From the NCBI RefSeq assembly GCF_042651425.1, contig NZ_JBHSCW010000002.1, positions 124,001 to 188,000 on the forward strand: a DNA stretch of 64,000 bases, given 5' to 3'. This document shows, in pieces, positions 17,382 to 26,192 of this stretch (position 1 is the stretch's first letter; each line of letters begins with the position of its first letter). The notes under the pieces are model-generated. The model searched no databases, was not told the DNA's origin, and saw nothing but the letters and a program-made list of their open reading frames with translations. The stretch is from Fodinicurvata halophila. GTDB taxonomy: Bacteria > Pseudomonadota > Alphaproteobacteria > Kiloniellales > DSM-21159. A program made the translations under genes and the position numbers.

Positions 17382-17846
17382 TCAGGGATCTTGTGAGCGT
17401 GCGGGCGCGATCTCCACGTCGACTTCGAAAGCGCAGCTTTCCCGGTCTCGCCGGGTGGTGCGCGCAAAGCAATCCATGCGATCCCGGTTGACCGGCGTCA
17501 GTTCGATCTCGCACCCAGCAGGCCCGGGGACGGTGGCCACGCGCACCTGGCAATAACTGCCTCTATCGTTGGCAAAGGCATAGCCCAAGCTTTGCACAAC
17601 GACGCCGTTATCCGGAAATTGCACCAGGGCATGCGAGGACGCCTGGGCTGGAATCTTCTCCACCGGCGAACGGTGCCAGTCTCCATATTGCGAGTGTAAT
17701 TCCAGCCGTTCACCGCTGGTGTTGCGGAAGACGACCGCGCCCTCCGCCGCACCCAGCGGCTCCGTACTGATCGCAACAAATACGCCAAGAGCCGGTAGGC
17801 ACCACCATCCTGGCCCACGCACTGGGCGTGCCCGACTTCCTGTCAT
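17382..17846 (-). CDS. Secreted hypothetical protein
   Basis: I do not recognise this 154-residue protein. The N-terminus is basic, followed by a hydrophobic stretch (ALGVFVAIS) and a likely signal-peptidase region near residue 34, so it is probably exported. The mature part is mostly beta-prone, with four cysteines (YCQV, GCEI, DCFA, SCAF) that could form two disulfides. Its ATG overlaps the stop of the EAL protein gene, which implies co-expression with it. Confidence 0.6.
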   Translation of the reverse strand: MTGSRARPVRGPGWWCLPALGVFVAISTEPLGAAEGAVVFRNTSGERLELHSQYGDWHRSPVEKIPAQASSHALVQFPDNGVVVQSLGYAFANDRGSYCQVRVATVPGPAGCEIELTPVNRDRMDCFARTTRRDRESCAFEVDVEIAPARSQDP

Positions 17847-19516
17847 GCCTCTTTCCCGACCGCCCTGCGCGCTGCCTGCAGCTGGCGATGGAGCTGCAGC
17901 CCGTCGCCTTCCCTGCGCTGTAAAACGGGCTTCGGCGCTGGCTTGCCGAACAGCCAGCCCTGCGCCAGGCGCAGATTGAGTTCACGCAGCCTGGCCGCCT
18001 GGGTTTCCGTTTCCACACGCTCGGCCACGATCTCGATCTCCAGATCGTCGCAGATGCGTTTCAGGCCCCGCAGCATGGCCAGGTCACGCGAAGTCCGCCC
18101 CATCTCGCGGATGTAACGCCCATCGATCTTGATCCCGTCCACCGAAAGCGCATGCAGATAACGGAACGAGGCCGCTCCCGCGCCAAAATCATCCAGAAAG
18201 ACGCGATGGCCCAGCATGCGCAGCCGCTGGATGACGCGATGCGCCGCCTCCAGGTCGGTCAGCTCGGCGCTTTCCGTGACTTCGAAGATCAGCTGCCGCG
18301 AAATCGCGCTGTTGGCTTTCAGCAAGCTCTCCAGGCTCTTGATGAAAACAGAGTTCAGGATCGAGTGACCGGACAGGTTCACGGCCAGTTTCAGGCGGGA
18401 GTCGCTGCGTTCTCGGGAGAGCAGGTCCACGGCGTGATGACAGACCGCCAGGTCGAAATCGCAGATCAGTCCGAGGTTCTCCGCGAAATCCAATTTCTCT
18501 TGAGGGGACCCCCCTTCCTCGAAACGAACCAGCAGCTCGAAGTGCTCGGGCCGGCGATCGGCCAGCCGGACGATCGGCTGGTAGAGGAAGCGGAATCGCC
18601 GCTGCGCCAGGACCTGCCGGAAATCCTCCATGCGTTGCAGTGTCTCGCGCACGGAACTCTCGATGACGCTGGGCAGATCCTCACCCGGAATATGCCCGCT
18701 GCTTGCAAACCGGTCAGTGGCATAGGCGATGGCCCGGATCATGTCGGCCGACTCCAGGTCGCGATCCTGCAGCGACAATACGGCCCCGCGAACCGGCAGT
18801 CCCTCTCCATTCGGATCCGCCTTGCGCAGGGTGTCCGCGAGACGTCGGGTCAGATCCTGTGCCACCAGCGAACTCCGATGAACAAGACCGAAACGCTCCT
18901 CGGAGAGACGGGCCACCGTCTGCCCGTCGACGGCACGAGCGCGCAGGAAACCGCTGATGCGATCCAGAAGAGCGCGGCCGCCCCCTTCCGTCAGGCGAGC
19001 CCTCAGCTGACCGAGCCCTTCCAGGTCCAGCAGGGTCATGGAGACGGGCTGGTCCAGCTCGCGTGCCTGTCGCAACGCGCGGTCGACGGCACGCGGGAAG
19101 GCCGTCCCCTGCAGCAGCTGGCTTTCGGGATCGCGTGGACCGACCGGTACCGCCGGTGTCTGGACCCCGCGCATGGACAGGGTGCAGTGGACGAGCGACT
19201 CGCTGTCCGGCAGGCAACAGAGCCCCAACGTGGCCTGGCATCTTTCGCTTTCGGAAACCGCCAGCCGCACGGTCAGCGGACCGATTCGCTCTCCGCCTCC
19301 CAGGCCGGAGATCAGGCCACGCACGAAGGCTCGATCCTCCGGAGCGATCAGGTCCTCGAACGACTGTCCGATCAGCTGCGTTTCCCTCTGCCCCGTCAGG
19401 CTCTCCGCGGCACCCGCAGCAAAGCGGACGACAGCGGTGCGATCCATTTCGAGCAGCAGGTCCGCTCCTGCAAAGGAAAAGGCAAGAAGACGTGGCAGAT
19501 GAGACGTTAGAGACAT
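17843..19516 (-). CDS. PAS-degenerate GGDEF-EAL domain protein
   Basis: The C-terminal half is an EAL phosphodiesterase domain. The signature is FELLVRF instead of EALLRW, with the glutamate kept, and VNLSGHS, FEVTES, LDDFGAG, IKIDG and ERVETETQ hold the other metal and c-di-GMP residues. So c-di-GMP hydrolysis is plausible. The middle resembles a GGDEF fold without the GGDEF motif (EERFG at the site), so cyclase activity is not expected. The N-terminus looks like a PAS sensor. An ATG was chosen; a GTG 19 codons upstream is possible and neither has a good ribosome site. No membrane segment is evident. Confidence 0.8.
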   Translation of the reverse strand: MSLTSHLPRLLAFSFAGADLLLEMDRTAVVRFAAGAAESLTGQRETQLIGQSFEDLIAPEDRAFVRGLISGLGGGERIGPLTVRLAVSESERCQATLGLCCLPDSESLVHCTLSMRGVQTPAVPVGPRDPESQLLQGTAFPRAVDRALRQARELDQPVSMTLLDLEGLGQLRARLTEGGGRALLDRISGFLRARAVDGQTVARLSEERFGLVHRSSLVAQDLTRRLADTLRKADPNGEGLPVRGAVLSLQDRDLESADMIRAIAYATDRFASSGHIPGEDLPSVIESSVRETLQRMEDFRQVLAQRRFRFLYQPIVRLADRRPEHFELLVRFEEGGSPQEKLDFAENLGLICDFDLAVCHHAVDLLSRERSDSRLKLAVNLSGHSILNSVFIKSLESLLKANSAISRQLIFEVTESAELTDLEAAHRVIQRLRMLGHRVFLDDFGAGAASFRYLHALSVDGIKIDGRYIREMGRTSRDLAMLRGLKRICDDLEIEIVAERVETETQAARLRELNLRLAQGWLFGKPAPKPVLQRREGDGLQLHRQLQAARRAVGKEA

Positions 19517-19663
19517 CAAGGCCCGAGCAGCTTTCTCGACAAGAGGCTTCGACACGCCAATGGGAAAACGCACACGCAGCGAAGCAAAGACGCTCTGGCA
19601 GTCTAGACCCCGCCCTTATAAGGAGAGGTTAACGACGGCGCACCGCGATCCGATGCGAAGCCC

Positions 19664-20302
19664 TCAGGAAGCTTGCTGTTGCGGCAGGAAGATCATCCGT
19701 ACGAAGGTGCGGAAGAGCCGCACCTGGCGCGGCAGCGCCTGCGGGTCCTCGGTCAAGCGGGACAGCACGATCCCGCCGTCCACCAGGGCCTGTGCCATGT
19801 CGGCCAGATCGTCGAGATCAATCTCCACACTGGGCGTATAGATCGCGGCAATCGCGCTCAGTCGCGACCGGAAAAGCTCTCGCCAGCCCAGGAAGCCCTG
19901 CAGGGTCAAGTCCCGTACCTCGCGGCTGAACAGACGATCCTGATAGACATAGGACGCGACAAGGCAACCGGGATGCGTGCCCGGCAGGTCCGACATCATC
20001 TCCTCGAACAGCCGCAGGCCGACCAGGAAGCTGTGCAGGGGGTCCTCGTGCAGTTCGTCGGCCCGGCGCAGGATATCGGCGAACATTGCGTCGTGCTCGG
20101 CGATGTAGCGCTCCATCATGGCTCGCGCCAACTCGTTCTTGTCCCGAAAATGATAGAAGAAGGCGCTCTTGGTAACGCCGGCGCCCGCGATCAGTTCCTC
20201 GATGGAGGTGGCGGCAAAACCCTTTTCCAGGACGGCAGTTTCCGCCTGAACCAGGATACGCTCGCGCGCAGCGCCGCGTTTCGTCGGCAATGACAGCGTC
20301 AT
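19664..20302 (-). CDS. TetR/AcrR family transcriptional regulator
   Basis: The N-terminal helix-turn-helix is clear: RERILVQAETAVLEKGFAAT then IEELIAGAGVTKSAFFYHF around residues 11-50. The C-terminal ligand domain is of unknown specificity. It has 212 residues from the ATG giving MTLSLPTK; the open frame extends 38 codons upstream without good reason to use them. Such repressors usually act on a neighbour or themselves. The nearest divergent gene is the TPR protein. Confidence 0.87.
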   Translation of the reverse strand: MTLSLPTKRGAARERILVQAETAVLEKGFAATSIEELIAGAGVTKSAFFYHFRDKNELARAMMERYIAEHDAMFADILRRADELHEDPLHSFLVGLRLFEEMMSDLPGTHPGCLVASYVYQDRLFSREVRDLTLQGFLGWRELFRSRLSAIAAIYTPSVEIDLDDLADMAQALVDGGIVLSRLTEDPQALPRQVRLFRTFVRMIFLPQQQAS

Positions 20303-20525
20303 TGTTCTGTACCAAGAGTCCAGTTGCCGGTTGATCCCTGTTCGAGACAACCTTTCACAACCAGTGTTCATTACCTTGAGGACAGAGAGTATCTGCGGTT
20401 CCCGCGCTTCTGGCAATCACTGTACCGCATGACGGCTATTGCCCCTCCTCGAACAGCCCTACTGTCCAGCGCACACGGGGCTTCGTCCCCTCTCTCAAGA
20501 AACTGGAACAAAAGGGCAAATTCTG

Positions 20526-20678
20526 ATGACCATTGAGGATTCCTAGAAACAGGCGGCAAGTGGAGTCTCCCGAAAGAGTCTCGACCTATACGAAATCGCA
20601 CTGCAGGAGCTGCTGTGCTACCGCAATGACCCTGCGGCCACCGTTGAGGCGGCTCTGGAAGACAGTCCTGCCTTCGTA
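20526..20678 (+). other. Natural 5' end of the TTC38-like gene, interrupted by TAG
   Basis: An ATG at 20526, 11 bases behind an AAAAGGG ribosome site, starts M-T-I-E-D-S and then meets TAG at 20544-20546. The same frame continues without another stop into the TPR protein and encodes a typical family N-terminus (SLDLYEIALQELL, then DPAATVEAALEDSPAFV). So the gene looks cut at codon seven by one substitution. Between the stop and 20679 there is no ATG, GTG or TTG in frame. Confidence 0.7.
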
Positions 20679-21854
20679 ATGGGCCATGCCATGAAAGCCT
20701 GGCTTTACCTTCTGGGAACCGAGCCCGCCGGCCTGCCGGTGGCACGCGACAGCCTGAAGGCCGCCGAGGGGCTCCCGGCCACAGCGCGTGAGAAAGCCCA
20801 TCTGAAGGCCGCCGGCCTGCTGGCGGAGGGCAAGTGGCACGCGAGCGGGCGGGTGCTCGAAGATCTCGTTCACGATTACCCTCACGACCTGCTGGCCCTG
20901 CAGTCCGGCCACCTGGTGGATTTCTATACCGGAAACTCCCGCATGCTGCGCGACCGGATCGCCCGTGTTCTGCCGGCATGGGACGGTCAGCAGACAGGCT
21001 ATCACGGCGTCCTGGGCATGCTGGCGTTCGGCCTCGAGGAAACCGCCGACTATGCGCGGGCCGAAGCCTATGGCCGGCGCGCACTGGAACTGGAACGGCG
21101 GGATGCCTGGGCCCAGCATGCCGTGGCACATGTCATGGAGATGCAGAACCGCTACGACGATGGCATCGCCTGGATGACCGCGGACACCGAGGCCTGGTCG
21201 CAGGACAATTTCTTCGCCGTACACAACTGGTGGCATCTCTCGTTGTTCCATCTGGAGCAGGAGGACATCGATCGTGTCCTGGAACTCTATGACGGACCGA
21301 TCGCCGGCAGCGGCTCCACTGTGCTTCTCGAGCTGGTGGATGCCTCTGCGCTGCTCTGGCGCCTGCACCTGCGCGGCCTGAACCTTGGCGGACGCTGGAC
21401 AGCCCTGGCCGAGGTCTGGGCGCCTCTCATCAAGACCTCGGATTACGCCTTCAACGACGTTCACGCCGCCATGGCGTTCGTGGGGGCCGGCCGCGCGGAC
21501 CTGATGGATGATTTGCTGGACATGCAGACTGCGGCCCTGGAGAGCGAAGCGGACAATGCGCTCTTCACCCGCGCGGTCGGCCGCCCGCTGTGTCTTGCCC
21601 TGAAAGCCTTCGGCGAAAGGGATTACACGTCGGTCCTCCGCCTGTTGCGGCCGGTGCGCAACCAGGCCGCCCGTTTCGGCGGCAGCCACGCCCAGCGGGA
21701 CATCATCGATCTCACGATGATCGAAGCTGCCCTGCGCGGCGGCGAGGACACGTTGGCCAAGGCCCTGATCGCTGAACGCGCCTTCCTGCGGCCCGACAGC
21801 CCGCTGACGGCCCTCTTCCGCCAGCGCAGCGAGACCCTGCGGCAGGCTGCCTGA
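20679..21854 (+). CDS. TTC38-like tetratricopeptide repeat protein (5' end disrupted)
   Basis: This 391-residue alpha-helical protein matches the TTC38 family. It shows helical hairpin repeats such as GYHGVLGMLAFGLEE, DAWAQHAVAHVMEMQ and NWWHLSLFHLE. Its function in bacteria is not known to me. The first ATG of the long frame is used, but homologous sequence continues about 44 codons upstream behind an in-frame TAG, so this start may not be natural and the gene may be nonfunctional or internally initiated. It is divergent from the TetR gene. Confidence 0.7.
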   Translation: MGHAMKAWLYLLGTEPAGLPVARDSLKAAEGLPATAREKAHLKAAGLLAEGKWHASGRVLEDLVHDYPHDLLALQSGHLVDFYTGNSRMLRDRIARVLPAWDGQQTGYHGVLGMLAFGLEETADYARAEAYGRRALELERRDAWAQHAVAHVMEMQNRYDDGIAWMTADTEAWSQDNFFAVHNWWHLSLFHLEQEDIDRVLELYDGPIAGSGSTVLLELVDASALLWRLHLRGLNLGGRWTALAEVWAPLIKTSDYAFNDVHAAMAFVGAGRADLMDDLLDMQTAALESEADNALFTRAVGRPLCLALKAFGERDYTSVLRLLRPVRNQAARFGGSHAQRDIIDLTMIEAALRGGEDTLAKALIAERAFLRPDSPLTALFRQRSETLRQAA

Positions 21855-21866
21855 GCGATAGCCGTG

Positions 21867-22532
21867 TCAAGGTTGCGTGTCAGGGCCGGGGTCAGTCATA
21901 TCTGCCCCGGCCCGCGCGCAACCCGTCAGCCTCTCCTCCCCGATACGCAATACCGCGCTGTAGGCGAAGAAGTGACCTGCCATACTGTCGCGACAGGGAT
22001 TGCGACGCAACTCAAGGACGATTTCCTGGCCGTCCAACTGTCCCGGACTGTAACGCCAGAGGCGACCCTCGACTTGCGGGGAAGGAGTTGCGAAGGTCCA
22101 CTCCTCGATCTCCGCAGCGACACGCGACACCCGGGTTTCCGAGAGTCCCACCCGGAACGACCAGAAGGGCTCGTTGCCCCCGGCTTTCCAGAGGAAGTCC
22201 TGGTCTTCGGCGCAACCTGCCGTTTCATGAGCGGCATGTTCCAGGCTGACGATCTCGAGTCCCTCATCCTGCTCCTTGGCCAGGATATCGACGAAGATGC
22301 GATCGGTCCCTCCCTGCCCCAAGTCGCTCATCAGACCCTCCAGCCGCTCTGTTCGCGTGACGTCGCGAAGCGGCCGCGAGGAGTCGGCCTCGCAAGCCTC
22401 AAAGACGACCCCTGCCTCCGTCCGGAAGGCATGGCCTCGAAGGCGCACCTCCTCTTCCGCCTGCTCCGGCACCTGGGTACAAGCGGCCAGCACGACGAGC
22501 ATGAGCATGCCCGGGATCATGAATGGCCACAT
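21867..22532 (-). CDS. Lipoprotein with NEPFW motif (COG3650-like)
   Basis: This 221-residue protein has a lipoprotein signal peptide ending in the lipobox LAAC, with cysteine 18 as the lipidated residue. The motif GGNEPFWSFRV near residue 120 is characteristic of a periplasmic family of unknown function (COG3650-like, often next to META or membrane-bound lysozyme-inhibitor domains). Four further cysteines may form disulfides. An AGGAG site precedes the ATG. The 5' end overlaps the pseudouridine synthase by 16 bases. Confidence 0.72.
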   Translation of the reverse strand: MWPFMIPGMLMLVVLAACTQVPEQAEEEVRLRGHAFRTEAGVVFEACEADSSRPLRDVTRTERLEGLMSDLGQGGTDRIFVDILAKEQDEGLEIVSLEHAAHETAGCAEDQDFLWKAGGNEPFWSFRVGLSETRVSRVAAEIEEWTFATPSPQVEGRLWRYSPGQLDGQEIVLELRRNPCRDSMAGHFFAYSAVLRIGEERLTGCARAGADMTDPGPDTQP

Positions 22533-23224
22533 ACCTCGTCTCCTTGCATATCAACACAATCGCGCAGGTTCTTCACCATGTCCGCACGCAGCGGCGCTTC
22601 CACCTCGATAGTCTCGCGCTCGGGGTAGAGCGGCAGGCTGAGCGCCCGGGCGTGGAGCTGCAAGCCCTGTCGATCGGGCTCGGTCATGCTCGTTCCATAA
22701 AGAGGATCGCCCAGGATGGGCCAGCCGCTGGCCGCGCAATGCACGCGGATCTGGTGCGTCCGGCCGGTGCGCGGAGAAAGGGCAAGCCAGGCATGGCTGG
22801 GGCCCCGCGCCAGTACGCGATAGTCGGTCACCGCCGGCTGACCCTCCGCATCGGCCTTCACGCGCCAGCCTTTGCGATCCGTGACCTTTCTGAGCGGGAG
22901 TGAGATGCGCCCGCGATCCTCGGCGGGCTGGCCCACGACCAGCGCCCAGTAGGTCTTGCGCACCTTGCCCTCGGCAAAGAGGGCATTGAGGCGCCGCAGG
23001 GCCTTGCGCTGACGCCCCAGCACCAGGCAGCCGCTGGTGTCCTGATCCAGTCGATGTGCCAATGCCGGCGGTTTCGGCAAGCCAAAACGCAGGACGTCGA
23101 AGCTGTCCTCCAGGCTCGCTCCACCGCTCGGCCCTGCATGCACTGGCAGGCCGGCCGGCTTGTCGACAACCAGCATCAACCGATCGCGATAGAGCAGACG
23201 CGCCTGGATCTCCTCCGGACTCAT
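22517..23224 (-). CDS. RluA-family RNA pseudouridine synthase
   Basis: This 235-residue cytoplasmic enzyme isomerises uridine to pseudouridine in RNA. The catalytic aspartate lies in AHRLDQDTSG near residue 60, with RTGRTHQIRVH near 150 and the GDPLYG block near 172. It lacks an S4 domain and is the short, RluA/TruC-like form. The RNA target cannot be told from sequence. It is followed by the lipoprotein gene and preceded closely by the PAS protein. Confidence 0.9.
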   Translation of the reverse strand: MSPEEIQARLLYRDRLMLVVDKPAGLPVHAGPSGGASLEDSFDVLRFGLPKPPALAHRLDQDTSGCLVLGRQRKALRRLNALFAEGKVRKTYWALVVGQPAEDRGRISLPLRKVTDRKGWRVKADAEGQPAVTDYRVLARGPSHAWLALSPRTGRTHQIRVHCAASGWPILGDPLYGTSMTEPDRQGLQLHARALSLPLYPERETIEVEAPLRADMVKNLRDCVDMQGDEVCGHS

Positions 23225-23227
23225 CCA

Positions 23228-23791
23228 TCACCTCAAGGACAGTGCACCTCTGGAGAGCAGGGTCCAGAGGTCTGTGGCATAGGGCTCTCTGGTTTTCGAA
23301 GTCTGCGTCGTCAGGTCGCTGACCACCACCATGGCCATGGCCGGCTCTCCCTCTACACGGGTCAGGGGCAGCCCGAGACGCTTGTAGCGAACCTCGGTTC
23401 CGTCCTTCATGCGGATACGTCGCGTACCGAAGGTGGGCAGTTCCCCTTCCACCCAATTGGCAAACGTCTCGTAACGTACCTGGGCGCTCAGCGCATCCAG
23501 CTTTTCGTCGAAATAGGCGCCTGTCCAGTCATCGTGAAAAACGGAACTCAAGTGCTCCCCCACCAGACGCAGGCGCACCCGCCTGGTCTCCGGGTGCAAC
23601 TCTGCCAGGACGATGCGGCGCATGACGGCACGGTAATCCAGGGGGTCGATCTCGCGCCGTGTCGGGGGACGACCATAGCTGCAAACAAAGTCACGATAGA
23701 TATCCAGAACGTTCGCGAGATCCGGATGATCCTTCAGTGGCAGATCCACATCCAGGGCCGGATGGCGGCAGGTTTCGAGCATGGAAGGCAA
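23228..23791 (-). CDS. PAS_5-type single-domain protein
   Basis: This 187-residue soluble protein matches the alphaproteobacterial PAS_5 family. It shows PPTRREIDPLDYRAVMRRIVL near residues 42-62, then LRLVGEHLSSVFHDDWTGAYFDE and a C-terminal beta-strand pair. It has no output domain. Such proteins may sense small ligands, but the role is unknown to me. It lies four bases upstream of the pseudouridine synthase gene and is divergent from the polymerase pseudogene. Confidence 0.75.
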   Translation of the reverse strand: MPSMLETCRHPALDVDLPLKDHPDLANVLDIYRDFVCSYGRPPTRREIDPLDYRAVMRRIVLAELHPETRRVRLRLVGEHLSSVFHDDWTGAYFDEKLDALSAQVRYETFANWVEGELPTFGTRRIRMKDGTEVRYKRLGLPLTRVEGEPAMAMVVVSDLTTQTSKTREPYATDLWTLLSRGALSLR

Positions 23792-23935
23792 CCGTTGCAG
23801 CGCGGGCCGGAACCCGCATGAGAAAGGCTGGACGCACTCTGCTGTGCGGCTGTGCGAAAAGCAAGCCGCTGCTTGTCAGGCGGAAAGGTCGAGTCTGCGA
23901 CACTCTTGTTTTGTTCTATATTATCCAAAGTTCCA

Positions 23936-24473
23936 ATGTCCGGGCCTGTCGAACTGCAATGGCTGGTTCTCGACCTCAACAGCTATTTCGCCAGCATGGA
24001 ACAGCAGCTGCACCCCGAACTGCGCGGCCCCGACCAGGCCCGTCTGGTGGCCCTCCGCCTGCGACGATTCGGCTGCAAGGCCGGCCGGGTCCACCTTGGC
24101 CTGCGCTTCAGGAACGGCCAACGCTGGCACGGGGAGCAACGGCCCAGCCCCTGCCAGGACACTCTGTTCCTGCTATCCGTGCTGGTGTAGCTCTGGGACG
24201 AGATGCAGCGAGCCACACCGCCCGCAGCGATCAAGAAGGTCTCCGTCACGCTACAAGACCTGGTAGAAACCACCCGGTCCTCCGGCGATCTCTTCGCCGC
24301 TCAGGAGATCCGCTCGCACAAGTTGGCCCTGTCCCAGGCCATGGACAATCTCAATGTCCGCTTCGGGCGGAACACCGTCAACCTCGGCCCCCCTGCCGGG
24401 AAACGCCGAGCTTTGCGCCGACACCGAGATCACCTTCACCCGCATTTCCAATCATAGGGATTTCCAGGAGTAG
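23936..24473 (+). pseudogene. Decayed Y-family DNA polymerase (DinB/ImpB-annotated type)
   Basis: The start LVLDLNSYFASMEQQLHPELRG is the polymerase N-terminus with the catalytic aspartate. It jumps straight to PDQARLVALRLRRFG, which belongs to the C-terminal little-finger region, so some 250 residues of palm, fingers and thumb are missing. A TAG at 24188 interrupts WDEM-containing sequence. A C6 tract near 24390 then shifts frame; with one C fewer the frame ends naturally as TFTRISNHRDFQE at 24473. Three independent lesions make it nonfunctional. A hairpin (CCCCTGG/CCAGGGG, 24474-24499) follows at once. Confidence 0.85.
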
Positions 24474-24586
24474 CCCCTGGAACAGCCCTGCGCCAGGGGC
24501 GCCTCCAGAACACCAAATGCCATTTGGTCAAGCCTTCTTTCCCGCGTATCCTGTCCAGAACACAGAGAGATTTTCGGGGGTAATTC

Positions 24587-25939
24587 GTGATCGAGAGGGT
24601 GCTGAACATCTGGCAGGGGATACGTTCCAGCCTCTGGTTCCTGCCGGGCGTGCTGATCCTGGCCGGGCTTCTCGGGGCCAACCTTGCTCTGATGCTCGAT
24701 GCGCCGCGGTTTTCCGCGGATGATGCGCCTCGCTGGTGGTTGCACAACGGCAGCGCCAGCGATGCCCAGAACCTGCTGTCCACCCTGCTCTCGTCGCTGG
24801 TCACCATGACCACGCTGGCCATCTCCATCACCATGGTCGTGCTCAGCATCGCCGCCAGCCAGATGGGCCCGCGCCTGATTCGCGCCTTCATCGCAGACTG
24901 GCGCACGCAGGGCATTCTGGGCTACTTCCTGGGAACCATCGTCTATCTGCTGCTGGTGCTGCAGGCGATCAGCGGCGACTGGAAGATCGACCAGGTGCCG
25001 GATCTGGCGGTCAGCCTGGGCGCCTTGCTGTTCCTGATCTGCGTCCTGTTTCTGCTGATCTTCGTCCACCACCTCTCCCGCTCCGTGGTGGCGGATACGA
25101 TCATTCGTCGAGTGGGCAGCACGTTCGATTCCACTATTGCGCGCCTGATCTCGCACGAAGAACGAAAGAAAAAGGCCGTTCAGGCACCCCCCTCCTTCAA
25201 GGAGGCCGCGAACGTGCCGCTGGACAAGGGCGGCTATGTCCAGACCATCAACCACGAGAGGATGGTGGCCGCTTTGAAGCATGCCGGGGCCTGTGCCGAA
25301 CTGGTCTTTCGGCCTGGCCACCACGTACTGCCCCAAGGCAACCACATCCGCATCATGCCGCCGGACAGTGTCAGCGACGACCTGGTGGAACATCTGCGGG
25401 AGGCCGTCGCCACCGGGGACGAACGCACCCCGACCCAGGACCTGGAGTTCGCCGCCCGGCAGCTGGTGGACGTCGCCCTGCGCGGACTGTCCTCCAGCAT
25501 CAACGACCCGAACACGGCCATTGCCGCCATCGACCGCCTGACCCTGGCGCTGGCTCGTATCATGGCCTATGGCGCCAACAGCGAAACTTACCACGATACC
25601 GAGGGCGCGCCTCGCCTCGTCGTTCCGGTTTCCGACTTTACCAGCATCCTTGGCACGGCCTTCGACCAGATTCGGCAGGATGGCGCCCAGCGCCCTGATA
25701 TCCTGATCCGCATGCTGGATGCACTGACCAAGCTGGCCGTCTACATCCGCCTGCCGCTTCACCGGGACAAGCTGCTGGACCAGGCCGCCATGCTGGTCGG
25801 GGCCGGACGGCGCAATGTCGCGGAAGCAGGTGACCTTCAGCAGATAGAGGAACGTTACAGGCGCGCGGTTGCTGCCATCGAGGCGGCGGCCCAGAAGGCC
25901 GGCCTGCCGCCACACCCGCCGGTCAAGGAGCACCCCTGA
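24587..25939 (+). CDS. DUF2254 membrane protein
   Basis: This 450-residue protein matches the DUF2254 family. Four N-terminal hydrophobic segments lie at about residues 14-36, 62-85, 107-126 and 140-163. The stretch TLLSSLVTMTTLAISITMVVL is typical. The rest is a soluble domain with DLEFAARQLVDVALRGLSSSINDPNTA, the most conserved block. The function is unknown. It starts with GTG and stands alone, after the polymerase pseudogene. Confidence 0.82.
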   Translation: MIERVLNIWQGIRSSLWFLPGVLILAGLLGANLALMLDAPRFSADDAPRWWLHNGSASDAQNLLSTLLSSLVTMTTLAISITMVVLSIAASQMGPRLIRAFIADWRTQGILGYFLGTIVYLLLVLQAISGDWKIDQVPDLAVSLGALLFLICVLFLLIFVHHLSRSVVADTIIRRVGSTFDSTIARLISHEERKKKAVQAPPSFKEAANVPLDKGGYVQTINHERMVAALKHAGACAELVFRPGHHVLPQGNHIRIMPPDSVSDDLVEHLREAVATGDERTPTQDLEFAARQLVDVALRGLSSSINDPNTAIAAIDRLTLALARIMAYGANSETYHDTEGAPRLVVPVSDFTSILGTAFDQIRQDGAQRPDILIRMLDALTKLAVYIRLPLHRDKLLDQAAMLVGAGRRNVAEAGDLQQIEERYRRAVAAIEAAAQKAGLPPHPPVKEHP

Positions 25940-25984
25940 AGCGGATGTTGCAAAGCCATGCGGTGCGCACTAAGGTTCCTGCCG

Positions 25985-26115
25985 TCATTGGGGAGTAACC
26001 GCCCTCCAACCCGAGAGGGGCCTGCATCAACAGACTTGGCCGGCGTGCAAGACGCCCATGCCGTGGTGCAGGCAGCCGGAAAGCCTTTCCGGACCTGGTG
26101 AGACCTTTGGCATTG
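25985..26115 (+). promoter_or_regulatory. yybP-ykoY-like manganese riboswitch
   Basis: The leader of the UPF0016 gene contains the conserved pieces of this riboswitch in order: GGGGAGTAACC at 25990, ATCAACAGACTTGG at 26026, and GAGACCTTTGGC at 26100. The class binds Mn2+ and controls manganese exporters, including UPF0016 members. A strong hairpin (GCCGTTCC/GGAACGGC, about 26115-26150) follows and could be the expression platform. Confidence 0.72.
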
Positions 26116-26192
26116 CCGTTCCACAACCGGGGGGTCGGGTGGGAACGGCGATGTCATAGGTGTGTCCACCACCCGGCCCATAGACGCAGTCC

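Noticed and set aside
17843..19516. Active diguanylate cyclase in the EAL protein
   Set aside because: The middle domain has no GGDEF-like motif, only EERFG at the expected place.
23905..23935. A possible LexA site before the polymerase pseudogene
   Set aside because: The GTTC half-sites are 13 bases apart, not the seven of the alphaproteobacterial LexA box.
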